DNA of 11,041 nt, from NCBI GenBank assembly GCA_031259665.1, contig JAIRLD010000122.1, positions 1 through 11,041 of the forward strand, written 5' to 3'. Origin of the DNA: Puniceicoccales bacterium. Lineage in GTDB: Bacteria; Verrucomicrobiota; Verrucomicrobiia; Opitutales; LL51. Positions 5,575 through 11,041 of this stretch are shown here, piece after piece. Under the pieces are notes generated by a model. The model was given only the letters and a program-made list of their open reading frames with translations, made no database searches and was not told the origin of the DNA. A program made the translations under genes and the position numbers. Numbering within the stretch: position 1 is the stretch's first letter; every line of letters begins with the position of its first letter.

Positions 5575-7062
5575 TCATATCCATTTCAAATCGAGCGTAA
5601 CCACCTCATCGGCGTTACGAATTGTGACACTGTCCTGTTCGACGCGATCGATAACGTAACCACTCGGCAGTACAGAACCTTGGAAGTATTTCGTCCCACC
5701 TTTTATATTTACCCAATCCAACCCTTGACTGTTGAAGTTTACGCTATCGATCTTTCCGCCGAAAAATTTCTCAATGGTCAAATTACGATCCGTCGACACT
5801 GCAATTTTAAAACTAACCTGTGCCTTCTTCTTGAATGTCTTTTCGAAATCCTCACGGGTTACCCCCCACTTATCCTTATCGGCATCGGTGATAGTACCGC
5901 TGATTTCGACGCCCTCATCGTTGGCTGCAATTTCCAGTTTATCGCTAAACTTATGGCGTTCGAGAACCGTTTTAGCCAATTCGACAATGGAAGTTTTCGT
6001 CAAAACCTCATCCCTAATGTTCGTAATTCCCTTAATGGAAGAAACCTCCGATTTGAGATTCGTCCAAACTTCTTCCTTCTTAACGTACCCGGTTGCAATC
6101 AACTCTCCAAATTCTTCCGCCTGTTTCAAAACAATATTTTGTTTCGATTCCTTGACCATCTCCATGGCACTACTCAAAACTTTCTCCATAACCAAAAGCT
6201 TGATGGAAATATCCTCCGAAATCGGTTTCAGGGCCGACTTCACCGCGACGGAATCCTCCATCTTATCCACATAACCCACAACGGATACCGGTCCATCGCC
6301 GACCTTCGAGACTTTAATTTTGTTCTTTAATTTCAGATCATCGATGGCCTTTTGCACGCGCACTTCCATGGGTTGCGGAGCAGCTGGAACGGGCCCTTTT
6401 TGACTAAAAACAACCACGGCAATGGAGGCTCCGGCGGCAATAAGGAAACACACCACAAAACCCAAAGTATAGCGAATGATAATTTGTTTCCATGTCAGCT
6501 GCCGCTCACCAAAAATTTTTCTTAGGAACTTTGCTTTTGCACTTTCGCGATCGGCAAGCTCCGTTGTCTCGATTAATTCTGCTGCAGAATCAGCCACAAA
6601 TTCTTTTTTCGTCGTCGTCCCTTTCTCGTTCCACTCCACAACCCATGCTTCGCCCGTGTTTTTAGTGGGTTCTTGCCCCCCCTCTTCCGTAGACTCCGTA
6701 AAAACCGAAACCGCTTCTTCAACTTTTTCCAATTCCGGGAAATCACCCAGGGAAACGGTTTGCCACTGTTCCCCATCGCCTTCGCCAACCATCATATGTG
6801 TAGCGCCAATGGTTACGAATTGGAAGTTATCAATTGCCGAAGGCTCCCGCAATAATTTTCCGGAAACGAAAACATTTCCTTCGAGGGGCGTAATAAAAAC
6901 ACGGCCATCGACCACCTTCAAATTCACGTGCTTATTGGCAACCAAAACATCACTAATAATAACGTCGCATTCGTCCGCAGCACCGATAATAATCTCTTCG
7001 TCGGGAACATCGAATTCCGCTCCTTGGTGTGGCCCCGATAATACTTTGAGCACTAATCCCAT
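5575..7062 (-). CDS. sctD: T3SS inner-membrane ring protein SctD (FHA-fold N-terminus)
   Basis: 495 residues. SctD (YscD/PrgH/CdsD) forms the outer of the two inner-membrane rings of the T3SS basal body. Residues about 1-100 are an FHA-fold domain (GLVLKVLSGPHQGAEFDVPD, then EEIIIGAADECDVIISD, then NKHVNLKVVDGRVFITPLEG). The FHA 'GR' and 'SxxH' residues read GA and ANKH, so phosphothreonine binding is probably lost, as in many SctD. An acidic, low-complexity linker follows. One membrane segment lies at about 197-221 (RYTLGFVVCFLIAAGASIAV). The rest is a periplasmic region of repeated small alpha/beta ring-building modules (for example VSVVGYVDKMEDSVAVKSAL). Length is close to YscD (about 420) and well short of chlamydial CdsD (over 800). 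The start at 7062 keeps the FHA strand complete. Confidence 0.88.
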   Translation of the reverse strand: MGLVLKVLSGPHQGAEFDVPDEEIIIGAADECDVIISDVLVANKHVNLKVVDGRVFITPLEGNVFVSGKLLREPSAIDNFQFVTIGATHMMVGEGDGEQWQTVSLGDFPELEKVEEAVSVFTESTEEGGQEPTKNTGEAWVVEWNEKGTTTKKEFVADSAAELIETTELADRESAKAKFLRKIFGERQLTWKQIIIRYTLGFVVCFLIAAGASIAVVVFSQKGPVPAAPQPMEVRVQKAIDDLKLKNKIKVSKVGDGPVSVVGYVDKMEDSVAVKSALKPISEDISIKLLVMEKVLSSAMEMVKESKQNIVLKQAEEFGELIATGYVKKEEVWTNLKSEVSSIKGITNIRDEVLTKTSIVELAKTVLERHKFSDKLEIAANDEGVEISGTITDADKDKWGVTREDFEKTFKKKAQVSFKIAVSTDRNLTIEKFFGGKIDSVNFNSQGLDWVNIKGGTKYFQGSVLPSGYVIDRVEQDSVTIRNADEVVTLDLKWI

Positions 7063-7077
7063 CAGACGATAGAACTG

Positions 7078-7106
7078 GATTTAATGAGAAAAATTGTGAG
7101 AGTCAA
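7078..7106 (-). promoter_or_regulatory. Candidate promoter for the sctD operon
   Basis: The minus strand has TTGACT (complement of 7101-7106), a 17-base spacer and TAAATC (complement of 7078-7083). The -35 element is strong (5/6) and the -10 element weak (3/6), which could mean dependence on an activator. It lies 15 bases before the sctD ATG in the shared divergent region. Confidence 0.4.
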
Positions 7107-7143
7107 TGTTTTTAAGAAAAATTTCACACCCATTTGGTTTGAG

Positions 7144-7171
7144 TTGCCATTTCCATTTCGCTTTATACATT
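7144..7171 (+). promoter_or_regulatory. Candidate promoter for sctW-tyeA-sycN
   Basis: TTGCCA (7144-7149), a 16-base spacer and TACATT (7166-7171), matching 5/6 and 4/6 consensus bases. Transcription would start near 7178, only about 15 bases before the sctW ATG, which has no visible Shine-Dalgarno sequence. The string ATACATTAT recurs upstream of the ankyrin gene at 1007-1015. Confidence 0.4.
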
Positions 7172-7193
7172 ATCTGCAGAATGTTTTATAGCG

Positions 7194-8255
7194 ATGGCAG
7201 AGGTTAAAAAAGTACAGAGGGGTGGACGCAATAATAGTCAGGTTACCAACGTCCAGGGAACCTATCGCGGCCAATCGGTCGTTATTGTCCAAGATTCTTC
7301 CCCATCCGCCATCCAATTGGCAAGCAATATTGCGGGACTTGAGGCAACGAAACAAAAATTGCGCGAACCGCTCCTTCGGCGCTATATCGTCAGCAAAAAG
7401 GTTTTCCGAGAAAAAGAAAAAATTCTTATAACCTACACCGAACGCCTCGGCCAAGGTAAACAATCCCGCCACTATAAGGAGGTCTATGCGGACCTCTCGC
7501 GTCAACGGTACAAACCGGAATACCAAAACGAGGAAAATCAGGACGCCCTTCGCGACATTTTATTATACAAGGTGGCCGAAAATTTTGGTGAAGTCACCGA
7601 ACAGGATAATATTCTGGAATACGCCCTCGCGACCCATACGCTCGAACGGGAAACCCTTGAAGTGGAGATAGCCCAGGTCAAAAAAATGATCGATTTTTTT
7701 TCGAATCCACCAATCCATACCATTAATGTGGGCTTTACCAATTCCGAACGTATGCGGTGGACCGAGAAACTATCAGCCCTGGAAGATAGTCTCCAAAGGA
7801 GTGATGCTTTTAAAACACAATTACTCCGCGCCCGAGAACTATTACAAAAAACACATAAGAAAGAGATCCGTGACGGCTACAATTTGATTCCGAAGGCTGC
7901 TGCCATTTTAAACCAACAATATGGCGATGGTAGTGCGCCGGAAAGCGCCGTCAGTTTTGCTGCGACCTACCGCGATGAAGTCTTAGGTATGACGAATCCG
8001 CTCGATGTTTTTGAAACGTTTATCCGCCGACAGGAAAAAAAACGGGAGAGCTTTCGTCCCTACATTGATTCGATGATCGCCCTTTTTGGTATTGATATGG
8101 CTTCTTCAAATCCCTCGCGTTCCAAGGAAGAATTGCGGCATGTGCGCGACGGTCTTTTCCGCATCGAAATTTGTGGGCAGATTTACGACAATGTTGGCAT
8201 CCTGGGACGTAATATTCGCCATATGTTTTCTACACCTTCTAACCAACCGAAATAG
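7194..8255 (+). CDS. sctW: T3SS gatekeeper SctW (YopN/MxiC/CopN family)
   Basis: 353 residues. SctW sits at the cytosolic export gate, blocks early effector release and promotes translocator export. Near the N-terminus, TYRGQSVVIVQDSSPSAIQL corresponds to the YopN segment 'GQFRGESVQIVS', the conserved chaperone-binding strand. In the C-terminal half from about residue 253, AATYRDEVLGMTNPLDVFET and, further on, FGIDMASSNPSRSKEELRHV match the HrpJ-domain pattern 'tYRdavmG....l......L..aL..Dl.s..ps...e.L'. At 353 residues it is longer than YopN (about 290) and near MxiC/CopN size, yet TyeA is a separate gene as in Yersinia, not fused. It lies first in the rightward unit, 12 bases before tyeA and divergent from sctD. 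No clear ribosome binding site. Confidence 0.87.
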   Translation: MAEVKKVQRGGRNNSQVTNVQGTYRGQSVVIVQDSSPSAIQLASNIAGLEATKQKLREPLLRRYIVSKKVFREKEKILITYTERLGQGKQSRHYKEVYADLSRQRYKPEYQNEENQDALRDILLYKVAENFGEVTEQDNILEYALATHTLERETLEVEIAQVKKMIDFFSNPPIHTINVGFTNSERMRWTEKLSALEDSLQRSDAFKTQLLRARELLQKTHKKEIRDGYNLIPKAAAILNQQYGDGSAPESAVSFAATYRDEVLGMTNPLDVFETFIRRQEKKRESFRPYIDSMIALFGIDMASSNPSRSKEELRHVRDGLFRIEICGQIYDNVGILGRNIRHMFSTPSNQPK

Positions 8256-8267
8256 ATAGGAGTTTTT

Positions 8268-8585
8268 ATGCAAGAAATGACCGATAAGGAACAATTAGCC
8301 ACCACCCGGGAGCTAGTCCGGCTCGCACAGGGAGCATTTGTAAGTAGCCAGCAGGTTACGAATCTGATCAATCTTTTTTGTCCCGACAGTGCGAAGAATC
8401 TAGAGATTGCCATCTACACGCTCCACCAAACGATCGAACTCGTACGCAACCTCCCTCAAAAATTTTTCAAAGATGATCAAGCGCAGACGCAACTGCTTAC
8501 GGCTATGCAAACGAAGCTGGATGCCCTCATTTTACGGGAAGAGGAGGCTACTGCGTCAGCATTCTTAGCGAAAGGAAGCTCATAA
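8268..8585 (+). CDS. tyeA: TyeA-like T3SS gatekeeper co-factor
   Basis: 105 residues, all-helical. TyeA binds the C-terminus of the gatekeeper and is needed for controlled effector release. Similarity to Yersinia TyeA (92 residues) shows in VTNLINLFCPDS and RNLPQKFFKDDQAQTQLLTA, and at the end in MQTKLDALILREEEA, matching the pattern 'FPlgvFsdeeqrqnLL...Q..iD.ai..EEEe'. A good ribosome binding site AGGAG lies 5 bases before the ATG. It lies between sctW and the sycN-like gene in the same order as yopN-tyeA-sycN of Yersinia, which is strong contextual support. Confidence 0.8.
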   Translation: MQEMTDKEQLATTRELVRLAQGAFVSSQQVTNLINLFCPDSAKNLEIAIYTLHQTIELVRNLPQKFFKDDQAQTQLLTAMQTKLDALILREEEATASAFLAKGSS

Positions 8586-8972
8586 ATGGAACGTCACATT
8601 ACGGAAGCTTTAATACATATGGGGAAAAAAATGGGTCTTCCCCTTTTTACGACAAACACTCATGGCATCCTTCACCTATCGATTACGAATACCGGTGAAC
8701 TTTTTATCGACATCCAGCGATCTGACATTTTCCTTTACCTACTTAACGCATTTCCCGTTTTAAATTTCAAACTTATTACGACGGCATATATTTTTTGCGA
8801 AGAGAAAGCGAAGCACAATTTCACGATGAATCCTGTTTTACAGGGCGAGGACCGGTTAGGTTTGGCGATCAGGATTCGGAACGAAGATTTTTCGCCCGTA
8901 TCACTTGAAGGCGCCATTAATCAGCTCATCGATACGACCGTACGTTTGAGACAATTCGCTGACCGTTTTTGA
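8586..8972 (+). CDS. sycN: SycN-like class I T3SS chaperone
   Basis: 128 residues with the alternating pattern of class I (CesT-fold) chaperones: helix 1 ITEALIHMGKKMGLPLF, a strand ILHLSITNTGELFIDI, strands around LGLAIRIRNEDFSPVSLEGA, and a C-terminal helix NQLIDTTVRLRQFADRF. SycN (123 residues) has similar phrases ('GvP', 'sG.L.le', 'qLl.lq...'). SycN with YscB binds the N-terminus of YopN in the cytosol; here it presumably serves SctW. A second subunit like YscB is not visible in the window. The ATG directly follows the tyeA stop and is preceded by AAAGGAAG inside tyeA, so translation is likely coupled. The name rests partly on gene order. Confidence 0.72.
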   Translation: MERHITEALIHMGKKMGLPLFTTNTHGILHLSITNTGELFIDIQRSDIFLYLLNAFPVLNFKLITTAYIFCEEKAKHNFTMNPVLQGEDRLGLAIRIRNEDFSPVSLEGAINQLIDTTVRLRQFADRF

Positions 8973-8990
8973 TAAGAACGGGCCTTTTTT
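8963..8990 (+). terminator. Intrinsic terminator of the sctW-tyeA-sycN unit
   Basis: CCGTT (8963-8967) pairs with AACGG (8977-8981) around a 9-base loop, followed by GCC and six T. The left arm overlaps the last codons of the sycN-like gene. No T run follows on the other strand, so it works rightward only. Confidence 0.7.
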
Positions 8991-9029
8991 ATGGTCATCG
9001 TTGAATTTTTTTCTTTTTAAAATTGCTTT

Positions 9030-9440
9030 TCACGGAACAATTTCTTCTTCATCGTCACTGGGCATGGCTAAAATAGCGTTATTTCCATCTTCCGTTCGAG
9101 CATTCACGATTTCTATTTCATTTTCAAGAGGATGCCCATCATCACATTCTATCTCAAAAATTTTGATTTTCTGCTCTAACGCTGGTAGACTATCATCAAT
9201 AACAATGTGGTACCCGAGATCCGTCCTACAGGTTACAAATTTCGTCTGATAGGTATTTTTTGTGCAATATCTTTTTCCACACTTGTTATAATAGGCAACG
9301 GCTTTACTTTGCTCTTGCTTACGAAAAGGTATATATCCCTTTCCCTTTTCCTGAAATTCTCCCTTAGGCAAATTCCATTTTTTGTGGCCTTCGGGATCAC
9401 AGGACGCGATAACACAGTACAGTGGAGAATTCCCAGGATT
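9030..9440 (-). pseudogene. C-terminal part of the interrupted metallo-beta-lactamase-fold gene
   Basis: Directly after the TGA at 9441-9443 the same frame continues for 136 codons to a TGA at 9030-9032: NPGNSPLYCVIASCDPEGHK, then KWNLPKGEFQEKGKGYIPFR, and so on, ending in an acidic tail (SDDEEEIVP). The first 23 codons have no start codon, so this is best read as the severed end of the upstream gene. An ATG at 9369-9371 (MPKGEFQE in the track of this frame) could in principle start a 113-residue fragment, but no ribosome binding site supports it. The segment contains several Cys residues (YNKCGKRYCTKN, VTCRTD), in keeping with an exported protein. In ComEC-like relatives the part after 'HHGS' completes the MBL fold. 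Confidence 0.65.
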
Positions 9441-10259
9441 TCAATCATAGCACCACCACCATTCATTATCGGCTTCAAAACTACCATGATGCGGCGCAAT
9501 TAAAATATTCACATTTCGAACGAAATCCTTACTATTATCTGGTAAGGACTGGAACGTTTTTCCGGGAGCATCTCCTGGAAATAACATTCTTACTCCGTTG
9601 TATTGGACACCTAACGCCAAAGACTGTGCATTTTCGTTATCGCTCGCGTCTAAACGATATCCCCTCGGTATAATCGCAAAGAACTTCGGATCACCGCTGC
9701 ATCCCTTTCGGAAAGAATCCAAAGCTTTTACTATCCTTTGAACATCCCATCGATTATAATCCCAAACTTTTAGACAAAAAACAGGCTTTTTACTAATTCT
9801 CCGATTAATTCTCTGTTGAATCCATCTTCCGAAGTCTGCACACAACTTAGCTTGCTCGATATCCCCACCAATTATAATAGTCCCTATGCGATTACATAAC
9901 TCATGCAACAGGTTACTGATGCTACTATCTAACCCATTGTAATGATCTTCGTGAAGGTGTGTCACCCACAGCATGGTTTCTTTTATCTCATGTATACCCA
10001 TTCGCAATCCATCAATTTTACTTATTAACCCGGCTATCTTTTCAATTGTACCCATTCCATTTTTACTTCCACAATCGATAATTAATTCTTTTTGCTTACC
10101 ATCTTCGCAATCCAATAACATCCTTATAAAATTTCCCGCTCTAACGTTATAGATATAAATATCTATCCTTCCAAATACACTAGAAAGGACTTGCACACTA
10201 AAAAGGCATATTATCACGATGCCTTTTCTCCTCTTGAAAACATCAGATACCCGGAGCAT
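9441..10259 (-). CDS. ComEC-like metallo-beta-lactamase-fold hydrolase, cut by an in-frame TGA
   Basis: 272 residues up to the TGA. The N-terminus (KRRKGIVIICLFSVQVLSSV) is a signal peptide or anchor, so the domain probably works in the periplasm or is exported. MBL motifs are present: LIIDCGSKNG (about 59-68), the metal site HLHEDH (H101, H103, D105, H106), LFPGD (D230) and APHHGS (H257, H258). NAQSLALGVQYNGVRMLFPGD is the pattern of the ComEC/Rec2 C-terminal domain ('N..SlvL.l.y...r.LltGD'), whose relatives include nucleases and other phosphodiesterases; the substrate here is unknown. The channel part of ComEC is missing. The fold is incomplete at the TGA, yet the frame continues for 136 more codons. 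The start overlaps the upstream gene by 17 bases. A GTG at residue 14, behind AGAGGAG, is an alternative start. Confidence 0.75.
   Translation of the reverse strand: MLRVSDVFKRRKGIVIICLFSVQVLSSVFGRIDIYIYNVRAGNFIRMLLDCEDGKQKELIIDCGSKNGMGTIEKIAGLISKIDGLRMGIHEIKETMLWVTHLHEDHYNGLDSSISNLLHELCNRIGTIIIGGDIEQAKLCADFGRWIQQRINRRISKKPVFCLKVWDYNRWDVQRIVKALDSFRKGCSGDPKFFAIIPRGYRLDASDNENAQSLALGVQYNGVRMLFPGDAPGKTFQSLPDNSKDFVRNVNILIAPHHGSFEADNEWWWCYD
10201..10227 (-). promoter_or_regulatory. Perfect 9-bp inverted repeat near the start of the MBL gene
   Basis: AAAAGGCAT (10201-10209) and ATGCCTTTT (10219-10227) are exact complements around a 9-base loop. On the minus strand the hairpin follows AGAGGAG and ends in a T run, within the codons for the signal-like segment. 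It could attenuate transcription or mask a start, or be chance. Confidence 0.35.
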
Positions 10260-10818
10260 GCAAGACAGCCTCTAAGAAGTAGTAAGCAGGGGTTCCTTGG
10301 GCAAAGGCATTAGGATACCTTTTATGGTATCTGTTCGTAAATTCTATAAATTCCTGAAAATGATCATAATCATTCCTTTCAGATTTGTTCTCTTGGATCT
10401 GCTGGATAGCCCTAGCCCAATCTTGCCTACTACCATTGCTACATAATACCTTTGCTATTTCATCAACTTCTTCTTCTATCCATGAATCGATATCAGACAT
10501 TTTTAAAAAGTCCCTTAGTTTTTTGAGGGACATACGGCACCCACTATATCGGTACCTTTTTATTGACTTTAATGTTCGGATCATTTGTTCAATCTCAGCT
10601 ATAATATCATTATATCGCTCAGGTTCATAATCTGCCATATCAAACCACTCAATAATTGTGTATTGATGCAATCGCTCTAGTCTTTGACAATACTCATAAA
10701 ACATCCTCCCCTCATCATCGATTCTTAATTGAGAGCTTCCTTGAAAAGCTCCATTCAAATGAGAAAAAATCTCACAACCTAATGCCATTATGGCACTCAT
10801 TAATATAAAACTTCTCAT
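10243..10818 (-). CDS. Unknown protein with signal-like N-terminus
   Basis: About 191 residues from the ATG at 10818 (MRSFILMSAIMALGCEIFSH); a TTG at 10857 would add 13 basic residues. The N-terminus looks like a signal peptide, although the charge is low and the hydrophobic stretch short. The rest is rich in charged and aromatic residues and predicted mostly helical (EYCQRLERLHQYTIIEWFDM, NDIIAEIEQMIRTLKSIKRY, IDSWIEEEVDEIAKVL). No family recognised and no catalytic motif seen. It overlaps the start of the MBL gene by 17 bases, so the two are surely co-transcribed and likely act together in the envelope or outside the cell. The A/T-rich composition differs from that of the T3SS genes. A terminator-like hairpin lies inside the gene. 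Confidence 0.65.
   Translation of the reverse strand: MRSFILMSAIMALGCEIFSHLNGAFQGSSQLRIDDEGRMFYEYCQRLERLHQYTIIEWFDMADYEPERYNDIIAEIEQMIRTLKSIKRYRYSGCRMSLKKLRDFLKMSDIDSWIEEEVDEIAKVLCSNGSRQDWARAIQQIQENKSERNDYDHFQEFIEFTNRYHKRYPNAFAQGTPAYYFLEAVLHAPGI
10505..10531 (-). other. Terminator-like hairpin inside the coding region
   Basis: On the minus strand GTCCCT and AGGGAC (complement of 10526-10531 and 10510-10515) form a 6-bp stem around a 10-base loop, followed at once by five T. It lies about halfway through the gene at 10243-10818 and could lower transcription of the MBL gene, or be chance. Confidence 0.3.
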
Positions 10819-10902
10819 ATCACTTCTGCGATTCTTTCGAAAAAAACAGGTAGGCAAGTTTTATTTTGCATTCGGTGTTTTTTATTGAAATTTAATAAAT
10901 TA

Positions 10903-10908
10903 TAATTA
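10903..10908 (+). promoter_or_regulatory. Candidate -10 box before the gene at 10922
   Basis: A perfect TATAAT lies in an A/T-rich stretch just before the ribosome binding site (GAAAGGATGG) of the next gene. No convincing -35 box is seen 16-18 bases upstream, and the distance leaves a very short leader. Confidence 0.35.
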
Positions 10909-10921
10909 GAAAGGATGGGAA

Positions 10922-11041
10922 ATGAGTGCGACAGGAGATGAAAGAAGTGAAGTGGCTGAAAACTTCGATTTAGATTTCGGCATTACTAGTATTACAAAGG
11001 GTAACGAATACCAAAAACGGATGAAACTGCCGAGTTCGGGA
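10922..11041 (+). CDS. Unknown protein, N-terminal 40 residues only
   Basis: An ATG behind a purine-rich ribosome binding site (AAAGGATGG) opens a frame that stays open for 40 codons to the window end: MSATGDERSEVAENFDLDFG, then ITSITKGNEYQKRMKLPSSG. No hydrophobic signal is present, so the product begins as a cytosolic or non-Sec protein. The acidic, polar first 20 residues are compatible with a T3SS signal but far from diagnostic. It is divergent from the gene pair on its left, with about 100 bases between the starts. Function cannot be told from this part. Confidence 0.6.
   Translation, partial: MSATGDERSEVAENFDLDFGITSITKGNEYQKRMKLPSSG

Noticed and set aside
5530..6330. Open frame of 266 codons on the plus strand
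   Set aside because: It lies antisense to sctD, whose domain structure is clear. The translation is rich in Phe, Asn and Arg without motifs, and no ribosome binding site is seen.
6476..7072. Open frame of 198 codons on the plus strand
   Set aside because: Antisense to the FHA and linker part of sctD; the Ser/Thr-rich translation reflects the complement of sctD codons.
9390..9443. Selenocysteine insertion at the in-frame TGA
   Set aside because: The bases after the TGA form only a 3-4 bp stem with an AATTC-type loop and no GGU loop expected of a bacterial SECIS element, and the family is not known for Sec here.
1..11041. CRISPR array, insertion sequence or rRNA
   Set aside because: No regularly spaced repeats, no transposase-like reading frame with terminal repeats and no rRNA signature were seen.

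Overview
The window reads as part of the chromosome of a host-associated, Gram-negative bacterium with a type III secretion system (T3SS) of the Ysc family. The minus-strand order sctD-sctE-sctF-sctG-sctI is the order known from the chlamydial cdsD cluster and the Yersinia ysc operon. A neighbouring ankyrin-repeat protein, secreted or effector-like unknown proteins and decaying genes fit an intracellular lifestyle. A member of the Chlamydiae/Verrucomicrobia (PVC) group is the best guess, but no rRNA or other phylogenetic marker is present, so this is inference.

Layout. Positions 1-704 (minus) hold the N-terminal part of a beta-ketoacyl-ACP synthase that runs off the left edge. A frameshifted, stop-containing partial copy of the same gene lies directly upstream (about 755-936). 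Next come an ankyrin-repeat protein with a signal-like N-terminus and a C-terminal double hydrophobic segment (1022-1843), tRNA-Ala(GGC), an unknown basic protein (2055-2576) whose 3' side carries traces of a longer frameshifted C-terminus, tRNA-Arg(ACG), and a second unknown protein with a Pro-rich tail (3026-3727). A mostly empty stretch of about 300 bases follows, holding the terminator of the T3SS operon.

The core of the window is two divergent T3SS transcription units that share a 131-base intergenic region. Leftward runs sctD (inner-membrane ring), sctE (needle co-chaperone), sctF (needle), sctG (TPR needle chaperone) and sctI (inner rod), with a probable internal promoter before sctF and a terminator after sctI. 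Rightward runs sctW (YopN/MxiC-type gatekeeper), a separate tyeA-like gene and a sycN-like chaperone gene, ended by an intrinsic terminator. One arm therefore builds the needle and rod; the other encodes the plug that decides when secretion switches to effectors. The ATPase, export gate, secretin and C-ring genes are not in this window, so the T3SS genes must be split between loci.

On the right, a minus-strand pair encodes an unknown protein with a signal-like N-terminus (10243-10818) and, overlapping its end, a ComEC-like metallo-beta-lactamase-fold protein. The latter is cut by one in-frame TGA (9441-9443), after which the same frame stays open for 136 more codons to 9030. A divergent gene of unknown function starts at 10922 and leaves the window. 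Most functional names rest on recalled family patterns, not on database searches.
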